Assembly: GCA_017431105.1 (NCBI GenBank)
Contig: JAFRLS010000003.1
Span: 1 to 64,000 of the forward strand
Length of the DNA: 64,000 bases
Direction: 5' to 3'
From: Candidatus Saccharimonadota bacterium
Lineage (GTDB): Bacteria; Patescibacteriota; Saccharimonadia; Saccharimonadales; Saccharimonadaceae
Of the stretch, positions 6,934 to 16,081 are shown piece after piece. The notes beneath the pieces are model-generated. The model ran no database searches. It saw only the letters and a list, made by a program, of their open reading frames with translations, and was not told the origin of the DNA. Made by a program: the position numbers and the translations under genes. The stretch's first letter is position 1; every line of letters starts with the position of its first letter.

Positions 6934-6987
6934 ACCCCCGACTTCCACACCACCAGTGTGGGCAGAGCCGGGGGCTCTCTTTTTTTG
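6934..6987 (+). terminator. Rho-independent terminator with long loop
   Basis: An outer stem (ACCCCCG with CGGGGGCT) encloses an inner hairpin CCACAC/GTGTGG and is followed by CTCTTTTTTT. Confidence 0.85.
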
Positions 6988-6997
6988 TAACAAAAAA

Positions 6998-7074
6998 TGG
7001 TGGGGATATGTGGACTTGAACCACAGACCTCGTCATTATCAGTGACGCGCTCTAACCAGCTGAGCTATATCCCC
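6998..7074 (-). tRNA. tRNA-Ile (GAU)
   Basis: Complete 77-nt cloverleaf on the minus strand with GGGGATA acceptor, anticodon loop CTGATAA (anticodon GAT), T arm with TTCAAGT, and an encoded CCA. It lies 13 nt downstream of tRNA-Ala, so the pair is one transcript; such a pair usually sits in the 16S-23S spacer. Confidence 0.95.
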
Positions 7075-7086
7075 ATCATGTTAAAT

Positions 7087-7163
7087 TGGTGGAGTAACAG
7101 GGACTCAAACCCTGGACCTCTGCCTTGCAAAGGCAGCGCTCTAATCAACTGAGCTATTACCCC
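7087..7163 (-). tRNA. tRNA-Ala (UGC)
   Basis: Complete 77-nt cloverleaf on the minus strand: acceptor GGGGTAA, anticodon loop TTTGCAA (anticodon TGC), T loop TTTGAGT, encoded CCA. A minus-strand promoter TTTACT-17-TAAAAT lies just upstream at about 7176-7205. Confidence 0.95.
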
Positions 7164-7210
7164 AACGCACTCATTTTACCCTAAATCCCTAAAAAAGTAA
7201 AGGGCATATA

Positions 7211-7289
7211 TAGGAAAAACCGCTTAAAGAAGCGGTTTTTCAGGTCATACATATCCTTAAGTAGCCTCGCAGTTTAATCTACTCAAGTT
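7211..7289 (-). ncRNA. Candidate small RNA (about 75 nt)
   Basis: On the minus strand, TTGACA (plus 7319-7324), 17 nt and TAAAAT (plus 7296-7301) form a near-perfect promoter. About 50 nt later a perfect 11-bp terminator stem with T5 ends the unit (7215-7240). Between them is a hairpin TTGAGTAG / CTACTTAA and no reading frame beyond four codons. This terminator has no other gene to serve on either strand. Function unknown. Confidence 0.55.
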
Positions 7290-7413
7290 AATTTCATTTT
7301 ATATCACGTAACGAATATTGTCAACAACTTTTTTCCACAATTTGTGCAGAAAATCAGAAAAAATTGTTCGGCAAAATTAAAAAAATTATGACACATTTTT
7401 AAGAAAAAGCATA
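7290..7413. other. AT-rich intergenic region
   Basis: Holds the minus-strand promoter of the candidate sRNA, a DnaA-box-like TTTTCCACA at 7331-7339 and a TTGTTCGG word at about 7362. No gene is seen. Confidence 0.5.
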
Positions 7414-7442
7414 TTGACAAAACTAAAGCGGTATGCTATAAT
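7414..7442 (+). promoter_or_regulatory. Consensus promoter of the KGG gene
   Basis: TTGACA 7414-7419, 17-nt spacer, TATAAT 7437-7442, extended -10 TG at 7434-7435. It shares TTGACAAAACTAAAG with the promoter at 713. Confidence 0.9.
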
Positions 7443-7514
7443 TAAGGTATTCACTCTTGAAATGGGTGGTGTTTTATTAATAGTTAAAAATTCGGTGGGC
7501 AGAAGGAGTTCTAG

Positions 7515-7718
7515 ATGTCTGGAACTAAAGCTGGCGGCATGAAAGCTGCTGCTACCAATAAAGCTAAATATGGTAAAGAATTTTACGCTCGTATTGGTAA
7601 AAAAGGTGGCCAAAATGGTCACACCGGCGGATTTGCTGCAAACCCTGCTTTAGCCCGTATCGCCGGCGCTAAAGGTGGTCGCATTTCTCGTCGTGGCCCA
7701 GCTAAAAAAGCTGCCTAA
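7515..7718 (+). CDS. KGG-motif small basic protein
   Basis: This 67-residue protein is Gly, Ala and Lys rich with two KGG-type motifs: GKKGGQNGHTGGFAANP (about 28-44) and GAKGGRISRRG (about 51-61). It matches the stress-induced KGG family (PF10685, as in Escherichia coli YciG), whose molecular role is unknown; the basic charge (pI clearly high) suggests nucleic-acid binding. A consensus promoter, a 65-nt leader, a good Shine-Dalgarno (AGAAGGAG) and a strong terminator point to high expression. It is monocistronic. Confidence 0.8.
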   Translation: MSGTKAGGMKAAATNKAKYGKEFYARIGKKGGQNGHTGGFAANPALARIAGAKGGRISRRGPAKKAA

Positions 7719-7720
7719 TT

Positions 7721-7753
7721 AAAAAGAACGCTCCCTAAGGGAGCGTTCTTTTT
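7721..7753 (+). terminator. Bidirectional terminator
   Basis: Stem AAAAAGAACGCTCC / GGAGCGTTCTTTTT. The minus-strand metallopeptidase gene ends inside this hairpin: its last four sense codons and stop (7735-7749) are part of the stem. Confidence 0.9.
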
Positions 7754-8154
7754 AATGAAAAATTTTCACATCTAGGGCAATGATTAACGCCATCTGGGGT
7801 TTGATAGCATGTCAAACCGCATTTTTTGCACCGTGTTTTTTTATCTAACCAGTCACGATAGGTATCAAGCTCGACTTCCACTAGGGAATCATCGAATCCT
7901 ACACCGTATTTAGGGGCAATTTCACGCACTTTTTCCCAGGCTTCGCGCTCCATCTTAAGTCGCCTAGCACCGGTATCAAAAGTTTTGTGGCCAGATAAAG
8001 CGTGACCCAATTCATGCAATAATAACAACTCGCCATTCTCTTCGTTAGACCTCATAATAATCGTCTTTGGTGGACGAAAAGAAAATCGCTTGCCTTCGCG
8101 AAAACTAAACTCTGGATAATCACTTCTTATTTTTGCTAAAAAGGTAGCATCCAT
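7735..8154 (-). CDS. Zinc metallopeptidase-like protein with C-terminal zinc ribbon
   Basis: The 139-residue protein has the HExxH zinc site in LLLHELGHALSGH (about residues 45-57), the pattern of ImmA/IrrE-like and other small gluzincin-fold peptidases, followed by a helix with a possible third ligand Glu (REAWEKVREIA, about 70-80). The C-terminus carries a four-Cys zinc ribbon, CKKC then CPRC (about 108-133). Its start lies 35 nt inside the upstream ROK gene, so the two are coupled. The substrate is unknown; ImmA-type peptidases often cleave repressors, but no HTH partner is adjacent. Its stop codon is inside the shared terminator. Confidence 0.7.
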   Translation of the reverse strand: MDATFLAKIRSDYPEFSFREGKRFSFRPPKTIIMRSNEENGELLLLHELGHALSGHKTFDTGARRLKMEREAWEKVREIAPKYGVGFDDSLVEVELDTYRDWLDKKTRCKKCGLTCYQTPDGVNHCPRCENFSLKRTLP

Positions 8155-8884
8155 AGATCACTGACTCCAACGGCCTCTTCGGACGTCTGTATTTTACCCC
8201 TAGTTCCGGCAGATATTTATAAAAACGCTTGAAAATCTTGCCCATTGGCCCACCGATAACCACTATATCCGGGTGATATTTATCTATAATATTAGGCAAT
8301 CCCAAAGCAATCCTATTAGCAACATCCATCATGATAGTTTTTTTTCTGAGATCTGTAGCCTGATCAACATGATAGTATTTTTCTAGAGCACTTGCTGCCG
8401 CGATATCTTCCCATTCGGCTTTTTTCTCATTGTAAGTATAGATTTTATGCCCAGGCTCAAATTTAGACGATTCTGGCAACAACTTGCCTTTTTCGGCAAC
8501 TCCGCCACCGATGCCGGTCGAGAAAGTCAAGAACACTACGCGGCCTGTATAAAAACTAGACTCGTATAGTGTCGCCAAATTGGCATCATTTTCAAAGTAA
8601 ATCGGACAGTCGAACAAGCTTTTTATAGGGGCAAAAAGGTCGATTTTGCCCCAATCACGATTGCCTAAAGAAACTGAACAATTTTTTTGTACAAGCCCAG
8701 GAATTGCAACTGTGATGGCCGTAATTTTATATTTCTTAAACTCGGCCAGCGCTACTTCAAGGTCCCCCAAAAACCTATTAAACTTTCTGGCAGTCTTAAA
8801 TTTAAAACGCCTGATCACTCTCCCACGCTTCGAGAATAGCGCGATTAGCGTTTTGGTACCTCCAATATCAATAGCTAAATACAT
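8120..8884 (-). CDS. ROK family sugar kinase-like protein
   Basis: ROK proteins are ASKHA-fold sugar kinases or repressors. Here the phosphate-1 loop DIGGTKT (residues 6-12), the ENDAN motif (about 98-102) with the catalytic Asp, the phosphate-2 STGIGGG (about 122-128) and the EPGH sugar motif (about 142-145) are all present. The usual zinc motif CxCGxxGC that follows the His is missing, and the protein (254 residues) is shorter than most members. No HTH is present, so it is a kinase rather than a repressor. It may phosphorylate glucose, N-acetylglucosamine or N-acetylmannosamine. TATAAT on the minus strand (plus 8891-8896) ends 6 nt before the ATG: leaderless. Confidence 0.82.
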   Translation of the reverse strand: MYLAIDIGGTKTLIALFSKRGRVIRRFKFKTARKFNRFLGDLEVALAEFKKYKITAITVAIPGLVQKNCSVSLGNRDWGKIDLFAPIKSLFDCPIYFENDANLATLYESSFYTGRVVFLTFSTGIGGGVAEKGKLLPESSKFEPGHKIYTYNEKKAEWEDIAAASALEKYYHVDQATDLRKKTIMMDVANRIALGLPNIIDKYHPDIVVIGGPMGKIFKRFYKYLPELGVKYRRPKRPLESVIYGCYLFSKNKK

Positions 8885-8910
8885 ACCTTGATTATATCAT
8901 AAAAATTTGC

Positions 8911-8990
8911 TATAATTAAACGCAGTTTTAGGCTCATTCAATAGTTTTTACCGACGAAGTCGGAGGTTATTGAATGAGTCTAAAGGAAGG
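8911..8990 (+). promoter_or_regulatory. rpsA promoter and hairpin leader
   Basis: TATAAT 8911-8916 starts a leader of about 80 nt. An 11-bp perfect stem CTCATTCAATA (8933-8943) / TATTGAATGAG (8968-8978) encloses an inner hairpin CCGAC-GAA-GTCGG (8951-8963). AAGGAAGG at 8983-8990 is the ribosome binding site. A strong folded leader is consistent with the autogenous control known for S1 in other bacteria, but the element itself is not recognised. Confidence 0.6.
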
Positions 8991-9002
8991 AAATATTAAT
9001 TT

Positions 9003-10070
9003 ATGGCAAATGCCAAAAAACTCACTATGGATGATCTATTAGCAGATAACGAAGAGATCTCCAAGAAAGTTATTGCTGGTGATACCGTCAAAGGTACGGT
9101 CATCTCAGTTAAAAAGCACGAGATTCTAGTAGATCTTGGTGCGCAGGGTGTTGGGTTGGTCCCTCGCCGCGAAGCCTCTTTCGCACGCAATCTTAACCCA
9201 GGTGACGAGGTTTCTGCCTCTGTCATCGAAGCCGAAATGGACGACGGTTACGTCTTACTTTCGCTTCGCAAAGCAGTTAAAGATAAAGGTTGGGATGAAA
9301 TCCAAGCCAAACTCGATAATGCTGAAATAGTAGAGGTCACCCCGTTTGATGCTAATCGTGGGGGCTTGCTCGTCGAATACGAAGGTATTCGTGGTTTCTT
9401 GCCAGTTTCACAGCTTTCAGCCGAACACTACCCACGCGTAGGTTCTGCCGATAAAGACGAAATCTTACAACGCCTCAACTCACTGGTTGGCAAGCAGATC
9501 AAAGTTCGTATTCTTGACGCCATCAAAAAAGAGAACAAACTTATCTTTTCAGAGAAAGAAGCCATCAAAGATGGTCTTGCTGAACGTTTTGCCGAACTGA
9601 AAGTTGGTGACGTTGTTAAAGGGGTAGTTACTGGCGTGGTAGACTTTGGTGTTTTTGTAAACGTTGATGGTATCGAAGGCTTAATCCATATCTCAGAAAT
9701 TTCTTGGGAACGTGTCAATAATCCTTCAGACTATGTCAAGGTTGGTGAAACAATCGAGGCAAAGATTATTGCCATCGATAAGGAACGCCTCTCACTTTCA
9801 ATGAAACAACTCACCGAAGATCCGTGGTTGCACGAAGTAGAAAATCTAAAAAAAGGTTCCAAAGTTGAAGGTACGGTCACTCGTATTACCCCATTTGGTG
9901 CTTTCGTTCAGATTTCACCAGCCGTAGAGGCTTTAGTGCATGTTTCTGAGCTTGGCGAAGGGTCTGATGTTGATCCAGAGAAGGTTTTCACCTTGAATGA
10001 ACGCAAGAGTTTCAAAGTTCTAGACATTGACAAAGAAGGTCGCAAGATCTCATTGTCTATTACTAAATAA
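9003..10070 (+). CDS. rpsA: 30S ribosomal protein S1
   Basis: The 355-residue protein has four S1 OB-fold repeats at about 27-93, 108-178, 197-265 and 282-352. The third (GVVDFGVFVNVDGIEGLIHI) and fourth are the most canonical. S1 binds mRNA on the small subunit and helps initiation. Escherichia coli S1 has six repeats; four is common in Gram-positive and CPR lineages. It has its own promoter, folded leader and terminator (10077-10111), so it is monocistronic. The Shine-Dalgarno to ATG spacing of 12 nt is long. Its presence is notable beside the many predicted leaderless genes, because S1 and leaderless initiation interact in other bacteria. Confidence 0.95.
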   Translation: MANAKKLTMDDLLADNEEISKKVIAGDTVKGTVISVKKHEILVDLGAQGVGLVPRREASFARNLNPGDEVSASVIEAEMDDGYVLLSLRKAVKDKGWDEIQAKLDNAEIVEVTPFDANRGGLLVEYEGIRGFLPVSQLSAEHYPRVGSADKDEILQRLNSLVGKQIKVRILDAIKKENKLIFSEKEAIKDGLAERFAELKVGDVVKGVVTGVVDFGVFVNVDGIEGLIHISEISWERVNNPSDYVKVGETIEAKIIAIDKERLSLSMKQLTEDPWLHEVENLKKGSKVEGTVTRITPFGAFVQISPAVEALVHVSELGEGSDVDPEKVFTLNERKSFKVLDIDKEGRKISLSITK

Positions 10071-10076
10071 GACTTT

Positions 10077-10111
10077 AAAAAACAGTTCCTCATAAAAAGG
10101 AGCTGTTTTTT
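10077..10111 (+). terminator. Terminator of rpsA
   Basis: A/T-flanked stem AACAGTTCCT / AGGAGCTGTT with one G-T pair, ending in TTTTTTG. Confidence 0.85.
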
Positions 10112-10112
10112 G

Positions 10113-10141
10113 TTGACTTTTTTAAGTATAAACGCTATAAT
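10113..10141 (+). promoter_or_regulatory. Promoter of the DUF5663 operon
   Basis: TTGACT 10113-10118, 17-nt spacer, TATAAT 10136-10141, directly after the rpsA terminator. Confidence 0.8.
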
Positions 10142-10176
10142 CCAAGCAAAGTGCATAAAAGAAAGGTCATACAAAA

Positions 10177-10479
10177 ATGCAAAATATCGACGATTTTATA
10201 GAAAGCCTCTTGAATGACAAGGGGATAACGGATGTGGATCCAGAAATCAAAGAAGAGCTCAAGGCCGATATGAAAAATCGGTTGCTCGACCAGATTAACC
10301 GTGCTGCCATTATGCAGCTAAGTGAAGAGAAAGCTGCCGAGTTGGCTGAATTAGTCAATAATCCAGACTTCACTAATGAACAAATGACCGAATTTTTGCA
10401 AAATTCTGGCGTTAACCTCACGGAAGTTACTCTTGATACGATGCTAAAATTCCGTGGCTTTTATTTGCAGGGAGAATAG
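10177..10479 (+). CDS. DUF5663-like small protein
   Basis: This 100-residue acidic, all-helical protein resembles DUF5663 proteins, which I know mainly from Saccharibacteria: an N-terminal FIESLLNDKGI helix, a middle KADMKNRLLDQINRAAIMQL helix and a C-terminal segment NPDFTNEQMTEFLQNSGVN. The function is not known. A second member of the same type is at 21289-21585. It is the first gene of an operon with the very large protein that starts one base after its stop. Strong promoter at 10113; the leader carries AGAAAGG. Confidence 0.65.
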   Translation: MQNIDDFIESLLNDKGITDVDPEIKEELKADMKNRLLDQINRAAIMQLSEEKAAELAELVNNPDFTNEQMTEFLQNSGVNLTEVTLDTMLKFRGFYLQGE

Positions 10480-10480
10480 A

Positions 10481-13400
10481 ATGGTTAGCGAAAAATTAAA
10501 CAGCGAAGGAAGCGGAAGCCAGGCATCCGAATGGGATAGCCTTACTATCGATTATCGCGAATTTGACCCAGATGCACAAAAAAAAAATAAGAGAAGAGCT
10601 CGCAAATGTTGATGATATGTTTGCTAGTGGCCGTATTGATGCAGAAAAAGCAAGACGTTATAAAGAAGAGATTTTAAACAACTTTAATGCTAATTTTGAG
10701 GAGGGACAAGCAGAGCAAACTGCGCCAGCGCCAGAATCACAGCCAGGAATGGCAGGACCACAGCCAGTAGCAGCAGAAGCGCCTGAATTAGCAAAAGCAA
10801 CGGACGATGGTATAGCTGGCCAAACTTTCCAGGTCGGCCCAGGGCTTTCATTAGAAGCCGAATTTAAGCGCATTACCGGCGAAGATTGGCCAGGTGTAAA
10901 ATATACTGCTGAAACTAGTGGCGCTGACGGTGACGAAACAGACGACGGCCCAATTGAAAACTGGGTGATTAAAGAACGTGCGCAAGAAGATATACCTCAA
11001 TCGGCTGAAGACAAGAGCAAAAAACCTGAATGGGACGACAGATTAACCGACGAGCAAAGACTAGATTTGCTCGAAAGAGGCATTTACGAGCCAGAAGGCC
11101 CAGAATATGAGCGTGCCTTGCGTGAGTTTGGTCTCGATCCTAGGCCCACTAAAGAAGAAGAGGCATCTGCTGCAGCCGAAGAAGAATTACAGCGCGCTTT
11201 GGAACGTATGCAAAATCGAGGTGACGACGAAGACCCATATGCTGGCGAAACTAAGAATGAAGGTGAAGATCGCGAGAAGGCCGAAAATGAACAAGCCGAA
11301 AAAGATGAGAACGAAGCCCGTGAAAAGGCTGAACACGAAGAGGCTGAAAAAGCGGCTCGTATCAAAGAGCTTGAAGAAGAAAAAGCTAAACTTGAAGAAG
11401 AAAAGGCCCTCCTAGAAAAAGGACCACTCACTGCTATTAACGCCGATTTTACTCACGATAAAAGAGAACTTGCCCATGATCTTGCAGAAAATGCGCTCAA
11501 CGAAGAAGTCGCTAAAGGCAAGCTTATCAAGAGGCTTTGGAAGGGCACTTTATTTAAGAAATACTATGAAAAGAAATATACTAGTGAATTCATGGAAGGT
11601 GAACGCACGGTTGACGTAGAAGGAGAGAAGCTCACGGTCGAAGATCTTCTTGGCCGCCGTAAAGATAGTGTAATTGAACGGTTTGTCTTGGGCGCTACCG
11701 ACGATATGCGTTACATCCATGAAAAGATTGGTAAGAAAAGAAAAGATGGTACCTACGACGGCGAGAAGCTCACTGAAGCTGACAAGGAAACCACAGAAGG
11801 TGTTAGAAGCGCCATTGAAAAATTTGCTTCCGCCAAAATACCAGAAGGTGGCAGTCTAGAAGATTTGAAACGGGACTTCGCTAACGACATAGCCAGGCTT
11901 AAAGCCGAAGCTAGAGATCAAGGTAAAGACGCAGATAATTTAATGATAGATAATTATTTAGAAGTAGCCATTCAAGCTCGTGAACGCGTTGAACATGGTA
12001 TTGCTATGGAACGTGTCATGGAAGGCTTCAAGGTTTATAATGCGGATGTTCGTGACGGCATTCGTACTGAGGCCCACCGTGATAATATTGACAAAGCCAC
12101 TGATTGGCTCGAAAAACATACTGGCGGGCTTGTCCCAGCACAAGTTATAGCTGGTGCTGTCACCATCGTTGCCGCGCTTACTCAGACAGGTGCTCGTGCC
12201 GTAGCTGGAGCAGCTGGTGGTGTATTTGTTTCGAGTGCCATTTCTGGTTTTAAGGAACGCAATCGTATTACAGAAGATCGCGCTCGCATGCTTCGCGATG
12301 CCGCCAACGGTCTTGAATATAGTGGTACGGCTACAGATGGTGAAACTCCAAAAACTCGTCGCGCTAAGAAGATAGCTAAATACGAGGCTCGTATTGGTGG
12401 AACACTGTATGATCTTCAGGAAGCTAGCGCTCTAGCTGACAATATTGAGAACGCACTCGATTCAAAACAAGAAGGAGAGGGGAAGAGTGAAGCTGTGCTC
12501 CGCGCCATCGCTGAAGCTCGTGTCCGCATTGATTTGTCTGATAGCGAACAGAAAGACCTCATTTCCTACTCATCTGCAGACAAGCGTGGCGATGAGCGCC
12601 TCAGACTGGATCGGACTGTCATTGAGGCTGAAAAGGCACTTTCCCCACAAGACAAAGAAAGGCTTGCCGCTATTGAAGCACAGATCCAAAAAGAAATTAT
12701 GGGTGATGTCGACGAAAAAGACAAAGATTTCCGGCGTAAACGTGCTGCAATGGCAGTCAAGAAGGCAGGTAAAACTCTTGCCATTGGCGCCGCTACATTT
12801 GTTGTCTCTCAAGAAGTTATGGCAGCTATGGATCCAGGCAAGATTGGTTTGCTTGAAAAAACCGGTATTATTAAAACCGATAATAGAACAGACGCTAGTG
12901 AAACACTACTTGCTGGCCTAGCCGGACCACGCGTCCGTACTGAAGTTCACACGACGACAGTTGATAATATTAGTGGTGATCGCCAGGCCGAAATCCAGGC
13001 CTACGAAAACGCTGGTTATACCAAGACTGAAACATCGCCTGCCTGGACGGAAAAAAGAGAAATCATCGCAGATATTAAACCAGCTGATTCATCTTCCAAG
13101 GTTGACGTCATATATGATGGTTGGGCTAATAATGGTACTACTATGCCAGACGGCAACGAACTAGGCATTCGTCTTGAAGGTGATCAATTTATCACTCGTA
13201 TGGGCGGCAACTCCACTATAAACGGCCGAGTCATTGATTATAATTCTATGGCTGCGGCTGGCAAAATCAAAACTTACGTTACAATCGGTGGTGCTAAATT
13301 TGAAGTAGCAACAAAACTCGATGGAGCTGGGCAAATCGTCATTGGTGGGAAAGATGGCGTTCTCACTACTACAACCGGTGAAACTATTAGGGCCCTCGGC

Positions 13401-14303
13401 GAACATGGGGAAAAGGCCTACAAATATATTGAAGTTGTCCTCGATAATGGTGTAGACGCAAATGGTGTTTCTCATATAATTCCACTTGCTACAGAACCAG
13501 GGTTAGATACCTTTAATGGTACAATACAACAAGTTACTGAAACGATAGTCGAACACCCAGCCGTCTATAGTTTTACCAAAGACGTAATTACCGAAATTCC
13601 ACGCGCTGTTACTACGGCTGGTATTGCCTTTGCTCCAGAAACCGCTCGTACTGGTCTTGGCGCTACTCGCGCTAGAGCTGAACAAGCTCCAGACAATCCA
13701 CAAGATCCAGGCACTGGTGAGCAAACTCCTAATGGTCCAACATCTCCAGACAATCCACAAGATCCAGATGCTGGCGGGCAAACATCTGATGGTGAAACAG
13801 GAACAGCTCCGTTAACCGAACAAGAACAGACAGGCGACAGCACTCCTACAAACACTACTGATACTTCCGAAAACAATCCTGTTGATGGTGCCGACGACGA
13901 GGCAGATCCGGACGAGGAGCCCATTATTAATATAGATAGCATCAATGGCCCAGAAATGTATACTGGCGAAAGGGCTAGGCGTATCATCGAGGAAGCCAAT
14001 ACCAACATCGAAACACCAGAGTCGCAACAATTTAATGACGACATGAAAAAAATAATCGAAACTAGCCGCGACCTTATTGGCGGAGAAGAAAGCGTCAAGA
14101 TGCTTACCGACACCTCGCCGATGACAATAGAAGCTCAAAAGAAATATGTCAAATGGTGGAGCGGTCTAAGTAAAGAAGCTAGGAGAGCTGTTTTAGGTAT
14201 CGTTGATCAAATAGAGAGTTCAGATTCTAAAAGAGCTATCAAATGGGGTAATAGCTTCCGCTCATGGGTTGCGCTCAACCGAGGCTTGTTAGAAGCAGAA
14301 TAA
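10481..14303 (+). CDS. Very large lineage-type membrane protein, frameshifted at an A10 run
   Basis: The natural start is ATG 10481 after GGAG, but that frame stops after 43 codons. At 10578-10587 a run of ten A shifts the frame; with nine A the reading continues from DPDAQKK into IREELANVDD and on to 14303, giving about 1270 residues. The alternative start in the long frame, TTG 10563, has no ribosome binding site. Visible parts: a Pro/Gln/Ala-rich N-terminus, an acidic Glu/Lys coiled coil (about 215-285), a hydrophobic Ala/Gly segment (about 525-560), a second one (about 730-755), a beta-rich region, a Pro/Asp/Gln linker with two copies of a DNPQDP repeat (about 1050-1085), and a helical C-terminus. 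No family is recognised. It may be an envelope or host-contact protein, but that is a guess. Confidence 0.7.
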
Positions 14304-14359
14304 TAGTTGGTATACAACCATTTTCATGATTATGGTATAATTAAGCCAAGGAGATTTTT

Positions 14360-16081
14360 GTGAAGTATACAAAAAAAGATTACAAGGAGCGTCCTTGGCT
14401 TAAATTCTATGATGAAGAAAACATACCAGGGAACATCGAGTATCCAGATTGTTCCATGGTAGATATGGTAATGCAAAGCGCCGAAAAGTGGCCAGACAAT
14501 GTTGCCTATTCGTATTACGGGCATAAGGTTACCTATAAGAATTTTGTTAAAAAAATTGAAAAAGCTGCCCGCGCGCTTAAAAACTACGGTGTTAAGGAAG
14601 GCGATCGTGTTACTATTTGTATGCCAAATACCCCAGAAGGGATTACGATGGTTTATGCTGTTAATATGGTTGGTGCTATTTGCAATATGGTTCATCCGTT
14701 GGCTTCCGAAAAAGAGCTCGAATATTACATCAAGGTCGCCGAGTCAAAATACGTCTTAGTCTTCGACGCCGTTTTTGATAAGGTCTACCGTTTGCGCGAT
14801 ACTGCTCAGCTTGAACGCATTATCGTCGTCCGCCCATCAGACGGTCTGGGATTTTTGAAACAAAAAATGTACCGCTTGCTTCATGTTAAAAAAGTTCGCC
14901 TCCCGTCTAACGATAGCCGCGTAGTATTGTGGGAAGACTTCATTGCGAACTCATATTTCTATCAAGGTAATTATCATGAGGAACGTGGTGGTGCTGACCC
15001 AGCGATTATTATGTACTCCGGCGGTACTACTGGCGCGCCAAAAGCAGTTTTGCTCTCCAATCTCAATATCAATGCCGAATCCTTATGTGATGGCACCGTA
15101 ATTCGCCAAATTGTACCAGGCGCAACCGTACTTTCGATTTTACCTCTTTTCCATTGTTTTGGTCTTGGCGTCTGTATCCATACGCCACTCTGTAAAGGTA
15201 TGGGCTGCATCTTGATCCCAGCTTTCTCGCACAAACAATTCGCCGACATTATCAGGAAAAATGAACCGAACTTCATCGTTGGTGTCCCAACTCTGTTCGA
15301 AGCCCTTGTTAACACTAAGTTAAGACACGACGATTTGAAATCCGTAACTGCAGTAATCTGTGGTGGTGACGCTCTCACTCAAACCCTACGCGATAAAGTT
15401 AATCATTATCTTAAAGCTCACGGTTCCAATGCTAAAATTCGAGTCGGCTATGGTCTTACTGAAGGTTCGGGCGCAGTTTGTCTCTCGCCAGAAAATACCT
15501 TCGCCGACAGTATTATTGGTGCACCACTACCGGATATAGATTTTAAGATTATTAAAAACGATACGTTTAAAGAGCTTCCGGCCGGTGAAGAGGGCGAAAT
15601 CTGTATTTCTGGTCCACTCGTAATGATGGGATATCTCGGAGACGATGCTGAAACCGCACAAGTTATCCGCATTCATGATGATGGTAAAATCTGGCTCCAC
15701 ACCGGAGACCTTGGTTACCTCGGAGAAGACGGCCTCATTTACTTTGCTCAGCGTTTGAAGCGTATGATTATTTCTTCAGGCTATAATATCTATCCTACCC
15801 ACCTCGAATCTATCATTAATTCCCACGAGGCCGTACTTACTTCTACGGTTATCGGTATCGACCATCCATATAAAGGCCAAGTACCAAAAGCCTTCATCGT
15901 CCTCAAACCAAACTATAAGCCAAACAAACGCCTCGAGAAAGAAATCCGCGAACTTTTGGAGCGCAATATACCAGTCTATGCTTTGCCAACCGCCTATGAA
16001 TTTCGCGACAAACTCCCCCAGACTCTAGTTGGCAAAGTTGCCTTCAAAAAACTCGAAGACGAAGAAAAAGCTAAGAAATAA
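14360..16081 (+). CDS. AMP-binding acyl-CoA synthetase (fatty-acid-CoA-ligase-like)
   Basis: The 573-residue protein belongs to the ANL superfamily. The P-loop-like motif YSGGTTGAPKAVLLS is at about 221-235, the A5 motif YGLTEGSG at about 364, the A7 HTGDLGYL at about 456 and the A8 hinge LKRMIISSGYNIYPT at about 471-485; the final catalytic Lys is in QTLVGKVAFKKL near the end. It activates a carboxylic acid as the AMP ester, then normally passes it to CoA. Which acid is used cannot be told. The start is GTG 14360 after AAGGAG with TATAAT at 14336-14341. It converges with the glycosyltransferase with no gap. Confidence 0.88.
   Translation: MKYTKKDYKERPWLKFYDEENIPGNIEYPDCSMVDMVMQSAEKWPDNVAYSYYGHKVTYKNFVKKIEKAARALKNYGVKEGDRVTICMPNTPEGITMVYAVNMVGAICNMVHPLASEKELEYYIKVAESKYVLVFDAVFDKVYRLRDTAQLERIIVVRPSDGLGFLKQKMYRLLHVKKVRLPSNDSRVVLWEDFIANSYFYQGNYHEERGGADPAIIMYSGGTTGAPKAVLLSNLNINAESLCDGTVIRQIVPGATVLSILPLFHCFGLGVCIHTPLCKGMGCILIPAFSHKQFADIIRKNEPNFIVGVPTLFEALVNTKLRHDDLKSVTAVICGGDALTQTLRDKVNHYLKAHGSNAKIRVGYGLTEGSGAVCLSPENTFADSIIGAPLPDIDFKIIKNDTFKELPAGEEGEICISGPLVMMGYLGDDAETAQVIRIHDDGKIWLHTGDLGYLGEDGLIYFAQRLKRMIISSGYNIYPTHLESIINSHEAVLTSTVIGIDHPYKGQVPKAFIVLKPNYKPNKRLEKEIRELLERNIPVYALPTAYEFRDKLPQTLVGKVAFKKLEDEEKAKK

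Noticed and set aside
13565-14113. 182-codon minus-strand frame opposite the giant protein
   Set aside because: It is the shadow of the Asp/Pro/Thr-rich linker codons and has no start signal.
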